A DNA stretch of 64,000 nt from Streptomyces sp. NRRL S-1022 (GTDB lineage Bacteria > Actinomycetota > Actinomycetes > Streptomycetales > Streptomycetaceae): assembly GCF_000720135.1 (NCBI RefSeq), contig NZ_JOIU01000020.1, positions 1 through 64,000 on the forward strand, in the 5' to 3' direction. Of this stretch, positions 42,179-51,108 are shown one piece after another. Position numbers and translations under genes: made by a program. Below the pieces are notes generated by a model. It was not told the origin of the DNA, made no database searches, and saw only the letters and a list, made by a program, of their open reading frames with translations. The first letter of the stretch is position 1. Each line of letters begins with the position of its first letter.

Positions 42179-44059
42179 GTGCCGTCACGTATTCGCACCC
42201 GTCTCAGATCCGCGCTCGTCCTCACGGCCGTCACCGCTGCCGGCCTGCTCGCCCCGCTCGTCCCCGCCCACCCGGCCCAGGCCCAGCCGGCGGGCGGCAC
42301 GGCACCGCGGTTCGAACAACAGGCGCTGTTCAAGGCCGCCCAGGACCCCGGCTACGCCTGCTTCCGCATCCCTGCGGTCGTCAGAACGGTCGACGGCACG
42401 CTGCTGGCGTTCGCCGAGGGCCGGGTCCTCAACTGCGGGGACGCGGCCGACATCGACATCGTGCTCAAACGCTCCACCGACGGCGGCCGCACCTGGGAGC
42501 CGTTACAGGTGGTCAACGAGGGCGCCGGTGACACGCACGGCAACCCGGCACCGGTCGTGGACCGCGCCACCGGCCGCGTCTGGCTCGCCGAGACCTACAA
42601 CACGGGCCGTACGGACAGCGCCGGCTGCCCGGTCCCCTGCGACCGCACCCCGCATCTGCAGTACAGCGACGACGACGGCCGGACCTGGTCGGAGCCGCGC
42701 GATCTCAGCCCCGAGATCCTGCCCGCCGACTGGAACTCCTGGTACGCGACCGGCCCTGTCCACGGCATCCAGCTCACCCGCGGCCGGTACGCGGGACGCC
42801 TGGTCTTCGGGGTCAACGCCGAGACGTGGAACGGCAGCAGGGTCACCGCCAACCACGCGGCACTGATCGTCAGCGACGACCACGGCGGCCACTGGCGGAC
42901 CGGCGCCACCGACACCTGGCCCATCGCCGCCGACGGCACCTTCCGGCAGAAGCCCTCCGAACTGACCCTCGCCGAGCGCGGGGACGGCTCGGTCCTGGTC
43001 AGCGGCCGGGAGCAGGACGGTACCGACCTCGGTCACCGTACCCAGGCCGTCAGCCGCGACGGCGGCACCAGCTTCACCGCCCCGTTCCGCGACCTGCCCG
43101 ACCTCTACACCCCTCAGGTGCAGGGCTCGCTGCTGCGCCTGGGCCACCGTCTCCTGCTCGCCTGCCCCGGCGACCCCGACCGGCGGCGCACCATGATGAT
43201 CCGTTCCTCCTACGACGGCGGCCGGACCTGGGACAGCGTCGACCGCGGCACGGTCGTCAGCACGGACTGGTCCGGCTACTCCGACCTGGTGCGCGTCGAC
43301 TCCGGCACGGTCGGCCTGATGTACGAGGGCGGCGCGGTGGACGCCCGCGACGAGATCCGCTTCGCCCGCTTCACCGAGGACTGGCTGGCCCCGCGCCGCG
43401 GCCCCGACCCCGTCACCGCCGACTTCGCCCCGCACGCCCGCCCGGCGGCGGTGCTCGGCGACCCGGAGGGGACGGACGGGGTGTCCGGCAAGGCGCTGGA
43501 GTTCGACGGCACGGACGACGCCGTACGCCTGCCGTACCGCGCCGGCCTCCCCCTGGGCACGGACGACTTCACGGCGTCGCTCTGGTTCCGGTACACGGCG
43601 ACCACCGGGGAGCAGCCGTTGCTCTGGATGGGCGGGATCGGCACCAGCCAGCCGCAGGTGTGGCTGCGCGGGGAGCCGGCGAACCACCGTGTACAAGCGC
43701 TGATCACCGTGCGGAACGGCGCCAGTCCGCCGCAGACTGCATACGTTCGCACGGATATCGCATACAACGACGGCCTCTGGCATCACGCCGTACTCCGCCG
43801 CGGCGACGGCCGGCTGTCGTTGTCCGTCGACGGTATGCAGTCTGCCGTCGCCGATGTACCGGGTTCCGTCAGCCGCAACTCCCCCTTCGGCGTCCACCTC
43901 GGTCAGCGTATGGACAGCCGTGCCTACTTCACCGGCGCACTGGACGAGGTGCGTGTCTGGGACCGGGCGCTCACCGACGGGGAGCTGGCCGACAAGGACG
44001 TTCTGCGGTCACCGAAGGACACGGTCCTCTGGCTGCCCCTCGACCGGGTGCGCGGCTGA
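42179..44059 (+). CDS. Secreted sialidase/BNR-repeat hydrolase with C-terminal LamG domain
   Basis: A 626-residue secreted enzyme of GH33/sialidase type. After a signal peptide (ending AHPAQAQ), the FRIP motif (CFRIPAVV) starts a six-bladed propeller with Asp-boxes STDGGRTW, SDDDGRTW, SDDHGGHW, SRDGGTSF and SYDGGRTW; RSSYDGGRTW and YEGGAVDARDEIRFARF supply arginine and tyrosine positions expected for catalysis. Residues ~435-620 form a concanavalin-like LamG domain (LWFRYTATTG, DGLWHHAVLRR). Codon 109 (42503-42505) is TTA, suggesting bldA control. It overlaps the convergent transporter gene by 51 bp. Confidence 0.88.
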   Translation: MPSRIRTRLRSALVLTAVTAAGLLAPLVPAHPAQAQPAGGTAPRFEQQALFKAAQDPGYACFRIPAVVRTVDGTLLAFAEGRVLNCGDAADIDIVLKRSTDGGRTWEPLQVVNEGAGDTHGNPAPVVDRATGRVWLAETYNTGRTDSAGCPVPCDRTPHLQYSDDDGRTWSEPRDLSPEILPADWNSWYATGPVHGIQLTRGRYAGRLVFGVNAETWNGSRVTANHAALIVSDDHGGHWRTGATDTWPIAADGTFRQKPSELTLAERGDGSVLVSGREQDGTDLGHRTQAVSRDGGTSFTAPFRDLPDLYTPQVQGSLLRLGHRLLLACPGDPDRRRTMMIRSSYDGGRTWDSVDRGTVVSTDWSGYSDLVRVDSGTVGLMYEGGAVDARDEIRFARFTEDWLAPRRGPDPVTADFAPHARPAAVLGDPEGTDGVSGKALEFDGTDDAVRLPYRAGLPLGTDDFTASLWFRYTATTGEQPLLWMGGIGTSQPQVWLRGEPANHRVQALITVRNGASPPQTAYVRTDIAYNDGLWHHAVLRRGDGRLSLSVDGMQSAVADVPGSVSRNSPFGVHLGQRMDSRAYFTGALDEVRVWDRALTDGELADKDVLRSPKDTVLWLPLDRVRG

Positions 44060-45052
44060 CCTGTCGGGCGTGTCCTCGGCCGCCTCGGGATCGCGGGCGT
44101 GCCGCTTGGCGATGACCGCGCACACCATCAGCTGCATCTGGTGGAAGAGCATCAGCGGCAGGACGGCGAGGGAGGCGTGGCTGCCGAAGAGGACGCTCGC
44201 CATGGGCAGCCCGGAGGCGAGGGATTTCTTCGACCCGGCGAACTGGATGGCGATCCGGTCCTCCCGGCCGAAGCCGAGGGCCCGGGCGCCGTACCAGGTC
44301 AGGAGCAGCATGACGGCCAGCAGGACGGCCTCGACACCGAGCAGGCCGGCCAGCCGTACGGGGCTGACCTGGTGCCAGATGCCCTGGTTCATGCCCTCGC
44401 TGAAGGCGCTGTAGACGACCAGCAGGATGGAGCCGCGGTCGACGAGTCCCAGGACCTTCTTGTGCCGGGTGACGAAGCCGCCGATCCAGCGCCGCAGCAG
44501 TTGCCCGGCGAGGAACGGCACCAGCAGCTGGAGCACGATCTTCACCAGTGAGTCGGTGGAGAACCCGACCCCGTCGCCCCCGAGCAGTCCCGCCGCGAGC
44601 AGCGGGGTGATGACGATGCCGGCGAGTGAGGAGAAGGACCCGGCGCAGATCGCGGCGGGCACGTTGCCCCGGGCGATCGAGGTGAAGGCGATGGACGACT
44701 GGATCGTGGAGGGCACCAGCGTCAGGAAGAGCAGGCCCTGGTAGAGGGGCTGGGTCAGCAGGACCGGGACCAGTGCGCGGGCGGCGAGCCCGAACACCGG
44801 GAAGACGACGAAGGTGCAGATCAGCACGGTGACGTGAAGCCGCCAGTGCCTGAGTCCGTCGAGTGCCTCGCGGGTGGACAGCCGGGCGCCGTAGAGGAAG
44901 AAGAGGAAGGCGATCGCGGCGGTGGAGGCGCCGGAGGTGACGTCGGCGGCGGTACCCCGGGCGGGGAGGAGCGCGGCGAGACCGACCGTCCCGAGCAGCA
45001 GGAGGACGTACGGGTCGATCGGCATCCGACTCGGCCGGCGCAGGCGTTTCAC
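44009..45052 (-). CDS. Bile acid:sodium symporter family transporter
   Basis: A 347-residue membrane protein with about nine or ten helices of the BASS/SBF-like family (YfeH type). Typical segments are FLFFLYGARLSTREALDGLR, VPSTIQSSIAFTSIARGN and FAGSKKSLASGLPMA. It probably moves organic acids with sodium. I prefer the GTG at 45052 (VKRLRRPSRMPIDPY, with GGAG upstream); the ATG at 45109 is an alternative. It is divergent from a LysR gene and likely its target. Confidence 0.85.
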   Translation of the reverse strand: MKRLRRPSRMPIDPYVLLLLGTVGLAALLPARGTAADVTSGASTAAIAFLFFLYGARLSTREALDGLRHWRLHVTVLICTFVVFPVFGLAARALVPVLLTQPLYQGLLFLTLVPSTIQSSIAFTSIARGNVPAAICAGSFSSLAGIVITPLLAAGLLGGDGVGFSTDSLVKIVLQLLVPFLAGQLLRRWIGGFVTRHKKVLGLVDRGSILLVVYSAFSEGMNQGIWHQVSPVRLAGLLGVEAVLLAVMLLLTWYGARALGFGREDRIAIQFAGSKKSLASGLPMASVLFGSHASLAVLPLMLFHQMQLMVCAVIAKRHARDPEAAEDTPDRSAAHPVEGQPEDRVLR

Positions 45053-45172
45053 AGTGCTCCGATTGCGATGGGTGACGGGCGTTTCCGGGGCCGTGGGACC
45101 CCTCTCCATCGTCCTCTTGCGGCGGCCGATCGGGAATGCCGCACACCGCTCTCACTGCCATCACACGTCACG

Positions 45173-46066
45173 ATGACCGCGCTAGGCTCGGGTGGTGTGT
45201 ACGACCCCACGCACTTGCGCACCTTCCTGGCGGTCGCCCAGACGTTGAACTTCACGCAGGCGGCCCGGCGGCTGGGGCTGCGCCAGTCCACGGTCAGCCA
45301 GCATGTGCGCCGGCTGGAGGACGCGGCCGGCCGGCAGCTGTTCGCCCGGGACACCCACTCCGTGGAGCTGACCGAGGACGGCGAGGTGATGCTGGGGTTC
45401 GCCCGCCGGATCCTGGAGGTGCACGAGCAGGCCACGGCGTTCTTCACCGGCACGCGCGTGCGTGGCCGGCTGCGTTTCGGCGCCTCGGAGGACTTCGTGC
45501 TGACCCGGCTGCCGGAGATCCTGGAGGGCTTCCGCTACGACCATCCGGAGGTCGACCTGGAGCTGACGGTGGAGCTGTCGGGGACCCTGCACGAGCGGCT
45601 GGCCGCCGGGAAGCTCGACCTGGTGCTGGCCAAACGGCGTCCGGAGGATCCGCGCGGTGAGCTGGTGTGGCGCGACGACCTGGTGTGGATCGGCGCGGAG
45701 CGGCTGCGGCTGGAACCCGACCGGCCGGTTCCGTTGATCGTGTACCCGCCGCCGGGCATCACCCGGGCCCGGGCACTGGAGGCGCTGGAGCGGCAGGGCC
45801 GTCCGTGGCGGATCGTGTGTACGAGCGGCAGTCTCAACGGGCTGATCGCGGCGGCCCGCGCCGGTCTCGGCGTGATGGCGCACTCCCGGCGGCTGATCCC
45901 GCCGGGCCTGTTGCGGCTGCCCGACCGCGCGGGTCTGCCCGATCTGGGCAAGGTCGACTTCGTTCTCGTCCACGGCCGCCGCCGGGGGCCGGCCGAGGCT
46001 GCCGCGAACGCGCTGGCCTCGGCGGTCCTGGCGGGCGGCGAACGACTGCGGCGCAGCGGCGGCTGA
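45173..46066 (+). CDS. LysR family regulator
   Basis: A 297-residue LysR-type regulator. The HTH is in the first ~65 residues (FLAVAQTLNFTQAARRLGLR, then QSTVSQHVRRLE) and a type 2 periplasmic-binding effector domain follows. A GTG at 45197 (VYDPTHLRTF) is an equally plausible start, closer to the usual LysR N-terminus. Being divergent from the BASS transporter gene, it most likely controls it. Confidence 0.88.
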   Translation: MTALGSGGVYDPTHLRTFLAVAQTLNFTQAARRLGLRQSTVSQHVRRLEDAAGRQLFARDTHSVELTEDGEVMLGFARRILEVHEQATAFFTGTRVRGRLRFGASEDFVLTRLPEILEGFRYDHPEVDLELTVELSGTLHERLAAGKLDLVLAKRRPEDPRGELVWRDDLVWIGAERLRLEPDRPVPLIVYPPPGITRARALEALERQGRPWRIVCTSGSLNGLIAAARAGLGVMAHSRRLIPPGLLRLPDRAGLPDLGKVDFVLVHGRRRGPAEAAANALASAVLAGGERLRRSGG

Positions 46067-46079
46067 CCGCGGCCGGCGG

Positions 46080-46192
46080 CCCGACCAGCCCTGCGGGGAC
46101 AGCCCGGCCGGCACCGCACGGACAGTCCGACCTGCGCCGCCCGGAAGCCCGACCTGCACCACACGGGCAGCCCGACCAGTACGAGGCAGGGG
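46080..46192. repeat. 23-bp tandem repeat, five degenerate units
   Basis: Units of 22-23 bp of the form cccgacc(a/t)gc.ccgcacggacag follow one another at 46080, 46103, 46126, 46148 and 46171, directly after the LysR stop. The 379-bp gap otherwise contains the promoter region of the acyl-CoA ligase. Confidence 0.7.
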
Positions 46193-46445
46193 CGGCCCGC
46201 GCGTGGGCCGCGGTAATCGGCGCGTACAGATTCGGTGGAGATTACGGGACCGAAACTTACTGACCCGTCAGTACGGTGTCCGGCCCTTCCCCATGTGCGG
46301 GCATTTCGTGACCGTCGTCCAGGTGGAACGTGAGGTTTGCTCGGTTTCCGTACCCCTCCCGGATACCGACCGGGTGGGGTAGCTTTCACCGCGCTGTGCG
46401 GTGCGTGGGCCAACGTCACTGAGGCGCGAGAGACGGGGAGCGAGG

Positions 46446-48272
46446 TTGCGGGAGTTCACCAACCCTCCGCTGACGTCGGCGCCGCCGGCGGGCGGTCTGG
46501 CAGACGTCGTCTTCGACCATGCCCTGACCGACCCGCTCCACATCGCGCTCGGCCGCAAGGACTCCGGCGGACAGTGGCGGGACGTGACCTCCGCCGAGTT
46601 CCGCGACGAGGTCATGGCCCTCGCCAAGGGCCTCCTCGCCCGCGGTGTCCGGTTCGGCGACCGGGTCGCGATCATGTCCCGCACCCGCTACGAGTGGACC
46701 CTCTTCGACTTCGCCCTGTGGACCATCGGCGCCCAGGTGGTGCCCGTCTACCCCACCTCCTCGGCCGAGCAGTGCTTCTGGATGCTCTACGACGCCGAGG
46801 TGTCCGCGGCGATCGTGGAGCACGAGGACCACGCGATGACCATCGCCACCGTCATCGACCGGCTGCCGCAGCTGCGCCAGCTGTGGCAGCTGGACTCCGG
46901 CTGCGTCCAGGAGCTGTACGACGCCGGGGCGCACCTGGACGACGAGGTGGTGCACCGGCACCGGCAGGCGGTCACCCCGGACTCGGTCGCCACCGTCATC
47001 TACACCTCCGGCACCACCGGCCGCCCCAAGGGCTGTGTGATCTCCCACGGCAACTTCATGTTCGAGGCGGACACCGTGATCCAGCGGTGGGAGCCGGTGT
47101 TCCACTCCAAGAAGGGCGACGAGGCGTCCACGCTGCTGTTCCTGCCGCTGGCGCACGTCTTCGGGCGGATGGTGGAGGTCGCCGCGGTCCGCGGCCGGGT
47201 CCGCTTCGGGCACCAGCCGCAGCTGCACGCCGCCGCCCTGCTGCCGGACCTGGCCGCGTTCCGGCCGACGTTCATCCTCGCGGTGCCGTACATCTTCGAG
47301 AAGGTGTACAACGCCGCCCGCCGCAAGGCCGAGAAGGAGGGGAAGGCCGGGCCGTTCGAGAAGGCCGTCGACATCGCCGTGAAGTACGCGGAGGCGGTGG
47401 AGGCGAAGGCGTGGGGCGTCGGGCCGGGCCCATCGGCCGGGCTGCGGATGCAGCACCAGCTGTTCGACAAGCTCGTGTATGCAAAGGTCCGCGCGGCGAT
47501 GGGCGGCCGTATACGGAATGCGATGTCCGGCGGATCGGCCATGGACCGCCGGCTGGGGCTGTTCTTCGCCGGCGCCGGCGTCCAGATCTACGAGGGCTAC
47601 GGCCTGACCGAGTCGACGGCCGCGGCCACCGCGAACCCGCCCGAGCGCACCCGTTACGGCACCGTGGGCCAGGCCGTTCCGGGCGTGACCGTGCACATCG
47701 CCGACGACGGGGAGATCTGGCTGAACGGCGGCAACGTCTTCCAGGGCTACCTCAACAACCCCAAGGCCACCGACCAGACCCTGCACGACGGCTGGCTCGC
47801 CACCGGCGACCTCGGCTCCCTCGACGAGGACGGCTACCTGACCATCACCGGCCGCAAGAAGGAGATCCTGGTGACCTCCGGCGGCAAGAGCGTCTCCCCG
47901 GGCGTGCTGGAGGAGCGGGTCCGCGAGCATCCGCTGGTCAACCAGTGCATCGTGGTCGGCAACGACCGCCCCTACATCGCCGCCCTGGTCACCCTTGACC
48001 AGGAGGCGGTCGAGCACTGGCTGCAGATGCGCGGCAAACCCGGACTGGCTCCCGCCGAGCTGGTCCGCGACCCCGACCTGGAGACGGAGGTACGGCGGGC
48101 GGTGGTCGCCGCCAACACCCTCGTCTCCCAGGCCGAGTCGATCCGCACCTTCCGCATCCTGGCCCAGCCGTTCACCGAGGAACACGGGCTGCTGACACCC
48201 TCGCTGAAACTGAAGCGGAAGGCGATCGAGAAGGCGTACGCGTACGAGGTCGACGCCCTCTACCAGAGCTGA
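46446..48272 (+). CDS. Long-chain fatty-acid-CoA ligase
   Basis: A 608-residue ANL-superfamily AMP-forming ligase. The P-loop is YTSGTTGRPKG, followed by the motif GYGLTEST, the hinge region TGDLG and ITGRKKEILVTSGGKSVSPG. It activates long-chain fatty acids via the acyl-adenylate for beta-oxidation or lipid synthesis, at the membrane surface. The TTG at 46446 (LREFTNPPL) is chosen because GGGGAG precedes it and homologues begin there; upstream in-frame codons to 46401 have no ribosome site. Confidence 0.92.
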   Translation: MREFTNPPLTSAPPAGGLADVVFDHALTDPLHIALGRKDSGGQWRDVTSAEFRDEVMALAKGLLARGVRFGDRVAIMSRTRYEWTLFDFALWTIGAQVVPVYPTSSAEQCFWMLYDAEVSAAIVEHEDHAMTIATVIDRLPQLRQLWQLDSGCVQELYDAGAHLDDEVVHRHRQAVTPDSVATVIYTSGTTGRPKGCVISHGNFMFEADTVIQRWEPVFHSKKGDEASTLLFLPLAHVFGRMVEVAAVRGRVRFGHQPQLHAAALLPDLAAFRPTFILAVPYIFEKVYNAARRKAEKEGKAGPFEKAVDIAVKYAEAVEAKAWGVGPGPSAGLRMQHQLFDKLVYAKVRAAMGGRIRNAMSGGSAMDRRLGLFFAGAGVQIYEGYGLTESTAAATANPPERTRYGTVGQAVPGVTVHIADDGEIWLNGGNVFQGYLNNPKATDQTLHDGWLATGDLGSLDEDGYLTITGRKKEILVTSGGKSVSPGVLEERVREHPLVNQCIVVGNDRPYIAALVTLDQEAVEHWLQMRGKPGLAPAELVRDPDLETEVRRAVVAANTLVSQAESIRTFRILAQPFTEEHGLLTPSLKLKRKAIEKAYAYEVDALYQS

Positions 48273-48306
48273 CGTCTCGTCGGCGCCCGCCGGCCGAGGA
48301 CGCGGG

Positions 48307-48342
48307 CCTGCGCCTGCGCCTGCGCCTGCGCCTGCGCCTGCG
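48307..48342. repeat. (CCTGCG)6 microsatellite
   Basis: Six perfect copies of the hexamer CCTGCG lie 35 bp after the acyl-CoA ligase stop, outside any gene. Confidence 0.95.
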
Positions 48343-48501
48343 GTGGAATCTCCCGTACGGCCCCCACGAGGTGACGACCAGGGCTTCACCAGACCTTTTC
48401 CTCCGGTGTACCCGCGGATCACGTGGTCAGGAATGCACGGCGGCCCGTGATCGTTGACGATAGGAGTACCACCTGTCGACAACCGAAGGATCAAGAGGCT
48501 C

Positions 48502-49338
48502 GTGAGCAGCAAGGTCCCCCCGATCATCCTCAACAACGGCGTCGAGATGCCCCAGCTGGGCTTCGGCGTCTGGCAGGTGCCGGACGCCGAGGCCGAGCGG
48601 GCCGTCGCCACGGCGCTGGAGGCCGGGTACCGCAGCATCGACACCGCTGCGATCTACGGCAACGAAGAGGGCACCGGCAAGGCCATCGCCGCCTCCGGCC
48701 TGCCCCGCGAGGACATCTTCGTCACCACCAAGCTCTGGAACAGCGACCAGGGGTACGACTCCACGCTGCGCGCGTTCGACGCGTCGCTGGAGAAGCTGGG
48801 GCTCGACTACGTCGACCTGTACCTGATCCACTGGCCGCTGCCGTCCCGGGACACGTACATCGACACCTACAAGGCGTTCGAGAAGCTGCACGCCGACGGC
48901 CGGGTCCGCGCCATCGGCGTCTCCAACTTCCTTCCCGAGCACCTGCGGCGGCTGATCTCCGAGACCTCGGTCGTCCCGGCGGTCAACCAGATCGAGCTGC
49001 ACCCGCACCTGCAGCAGCGCGAGGCGCGCGAGCTGCACGCCGAGCAGGGCATCGCCACCGAGGCGTGGTCGCCGCTCGGCCAGGGCAAGGGCCTGCTGGA
49101 GGTGCCGGCGGTCGTCGCGATCGCGCGGAAGCACGACCGCACCCCGGCCCAGGTCGTGCTGCGCTGGCACCTCCAGCTCGGCAACATCGTGATCCCGAAG
49201 TCCGTGACGCCGTCCCGGATCAAGGAGAACATCGAGGTGTTCGACTTCAGCCTGGACGACGAGGACCTCGCCGCGATCAGCGCCCTCAACGAGGACCGGC
49301 GCCTGGGTCCCGACCCCGCCACCTTCGACATGGCCTGA
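48502..49338 (+). CDS. Aldo/keto reductase
   Basis: A 278-residue AKR of the 2,5-diketo-D-gluconate reductase/morphine-dehydrogenase-like group. The catalytic tetrad is visible in SIDTAAIYGNE (Asp, Tyr), TTKLW (Lys) and LIHWPLP (His), and the NADPH site in IPKSVTPSRIKEN. It reduces aldehydes or ketones with NADPH in the cytosol. The GTG at 48502 (VSSKVPPIIL) fits the family; an in-frame ATG at 48454 would add 16 residues. A strong terminator follows. Confidence 0.9.
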   Translation: MSSKVPPIILNNGVEMPQLGFGVWQVPDAEAERAVATALEAGYRSIDTAAIYGNEEGTGKAIAASGLPREDIFVTTKLWNSDQGYDSTLRAFDASLEKLGLDYVDLYLIHWPLPSRDTYIDTYKAFEKLHADGRVRAIGVSNFLPEHLRRLISETSVVPAVNQIELHPHLQQREARELHAEQGIATEAWSPLGQGKGLLEVPAVVAIARKHDRTPAQVVLRWHLQLGNIVIPKSVTPSRIKENIEVFDFSLDDEDLAAISALNEDRRLGPDPATFDMA

Positions 49339-49387
49339 TCACCGGCCGTACGGCACCGCCGGACCGTCCTGCTCCGGCCACGGCCAC

Positions 49388-49423
49388 GGCCGGGCGCCCC
49401 GCTGCCGCGCGGGGCGCCCGGCC
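49388..49423 (+). terminator. Terminator after the aldo/keto reductase
   Basis: A perfect 15-bp inverted repeat (49388-49402 / 49409-49423) with a 6-base loop. It is followed by three copies of gtgacgggc-like sequence before the convergent gene. Confidence 0.85.
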
Positions 49424-49486
49424 GGGCACGGTCGGGCGTGACGGGCGTGACGGGCGTACCGGAACGCACGTACCGGGCGGCGCGGC

Positions 49487-50098
49487 TCACTCGAAACGCA
49501 CGTCGGCGTACAGCACCTCAAGCTCCTCCAGGCCGACGACGTCCACGTGCGCCTTGGCCGACGTCTCGTGACGGACGGTCGCCAGGGCCGCGCGCGAGCC
49601 GGCGAGGGAGGCACGGTCGACGAACAGCGTGCTCCCCAGGGCACGTCCCCGTTCGCGGTCGATCAGCAGGCAGACCCCGGCCAGGCCGTGCAGCGTCTCG
49701 GCCCGCGGCACCACCGTGGCCCGGAAGGTGTCGACGACGAGATCCGCGTCCCGCGGGTCGAACTCCATTCTCGTCGCGCGCAGTCCGCCGCCCTGGCGCG
49801 GGTGCACGATCTGGTGGAACACCGCCGCCTCGTAGGAGGCGACGGCCAGGGTGCCCGCGAACGGCTCCAGCAGTCCCGCGCGCCGCTCGCGCATCACCTC
49901 GTCGCTGTTGTGCCGCGCCTCCTCGGTCTCCCACCAGCTGACGGTGAGGAGTTTGCCGAGTTCCCGGTCGGCGAACACGCCCGCGCCCCGGTATCCGGGG
50001 CGTTCCTCCAGCAGGTCCCGCCCCTGGCTGTTCAGTGACCGGACGGCCGTGTCGAGCAGCGCCGGATCACCGGTCGCGTACACCGCGCGTACGAACAT
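49487..50098 (-). CDS. Antibiotic biosynthesis monooxygenase-like (ABM) protein
   Basis: A 203-residue protein predicted as two dimeric alpha/beta-barrel (ABM-like) repeats. The first has GYRGAGVFADRELGKLLTVSWW followed by ETEEARHNSDE, the typical W-x-[ST]-x-E-A pattern; the second repeat (from ~110) is more diverged. Such proteins act as small cofactor-free monooxygenases, heme-degrading-like enzymes or simply ligand binders; the role here is unknown. GGAGGTGAGGG precedes the ATG. It is divergent from the chitosanase gene. Confidence 0.7.
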   Translation of the reverse strand: MFVRAVYATGDPALLDTAVRSLNSQGRDLLEERPGYRGAGVFADRELGKLLTVSWWETEEARHNSDEVMRERRAGLLEPFAGTLAVASYEAAVFHQIVHPRQGGGLRATRMEFDPRDADLVVDTFRATVVPRAETLHGLAGVCLLIDRERGRALGSTLFVDRASLAGSRAALATVRHETSAKAHVDVVGLEELEVLYADVRFE

Positions 50099-50273
50099 GA
50101 GCCCTCACCTCCGGGGTGCGAAGACCACCGACAGTGCCGGACGAAGCGCGAAGTTTCCGCTCTGTCCAGTCTCTACGGCCCGGTAAGTCACCGCAATACG
50201 CACAGGTTTCGGCCGTTCGCAAACCGAGGGTTGACGGGGGCATGTCCAAAGCGCCACGGTGTACGGCACCCGG

Positions 50274-50290
50274 TAAGGAAACTTTCCTAA
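50274..50290. promoter_or_regulatory. Palindromic operator upstream of the chitosanase gene
   Basis: TAAGGAAA-C-TTTCCTAA, symmetrical except for one pair, lies 16 bp before the GTG start. Its GGAAA/TTTCC core resembles the pseudo-palindromic operators reported for CsnR-regulated Streptomyces chitosanase genes; I could not check the exact consensus. Confidence 0.6.
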
Positions 50291-50305
50291 CAGAAGGGGT
50301 TCCCC

Positions 50306-51001
50306 GTGCGCCTCCGTACACTGACCCTCGCCGCGGCCTCCGGCACCGCCCTGCTCGCCGCCGGACTCCTCCCCGCGCACGCCTCCGCCGCCGCCTCCCC
50401 CAAGTCCGCCCAGGAGGGCACGGTCAGCGCCGCCGACCTGCTCGCCAAGGTGACGTCGTGTTCACAGATCTCCAGCGGCAAGTACAGGACCGACGAGGAG
50501 ACCTCGGCCACGGTCCCCGTGTGCGGCAAGAACGGCGCGGTGTTCTGGAAGGCCGACATGGACATCGACTGCGACGGCCAGCGCACCACCAACTGCAACG
50601 AGAACCGCGACCCCTGGTACCAGGACGACACCGCCTTCCACCAGTCCGACGGCAAGCCGCTGAAGGCGGAGACCCTCCCGTACGTCGTCGTGCCCAGCAC
50701 CAGCGGCATCTGGAACTACTCCAGCGCCGGCATCAAGGGCGGCGGCGTGGTCGCCGTCATCTACAACAACAAGGTCGAGTACGCCGTCGTCGGCGACACC
50801 GGCCCCACGCAGATCATCGGCGAGGCCTCGTACGCCACCGCGAAGGCGCTCGGCATCGACCCCGACCCGGCCACCGGCGGCGCCGACTCGGGCGTGACCT
50901 ACATCCTGTTCAAGAACTCCCAGGTCTCCCCCATCGAGAGCCACAGCGCCGCGGTCACCCTCGGCGACAAGCTGGCCAAGCAGTTCCTCGCCGGCAACTG
51001 A
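50306..51001 (+). CDS. Secreted GH75 chitosanase
   Basis: A 231-residue secreted endo-chitosanase of family 75. A signal peptide (LLAAGLLPAHASA) is followed by a compact domain with the GH75 features VFWKADMDIDCDGQRTTNCN (acidic catalytic region), DDTAFHQSDGKPL and YAVVGDTGPTQIIGEAS. It hydrolyses chitosan outside the cell. The start is GTG at 50306 with AAGGGG upstream, and a palindromic operator overlaps the promoter. Confidence 0.9.
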   Translation: MRLRTLTLAAASGTALLAAGLLPAHASAAASPKSAQEGTVSAADLLAKVTSCSQISSGKYRTDEETSATVPVCGKNGAVFWKADMDIDCDGQRTTNCNENRDPWYQDDTAFHQSDGKPLKAETLPYVVVPSTSGIWNYSSAGIKGGGVVAVIYNNKVEYAVVGDTGPTQIIGEASYATAKALGIDPDPATGGADSGVTYILFKNSQVSPIESHSAAVTLGDKLAKQFLAGN

Positions 51002-51108
51002 CGCGGCACGCCGATCGGTCGGCCGCCGGCATCGCCCCCTGCCGGATCGGGGAATCCTCACCCGGCCGGGGGCGACCAGTGGTGACACCGGTCCCGGACC
51101 GAACGGGG

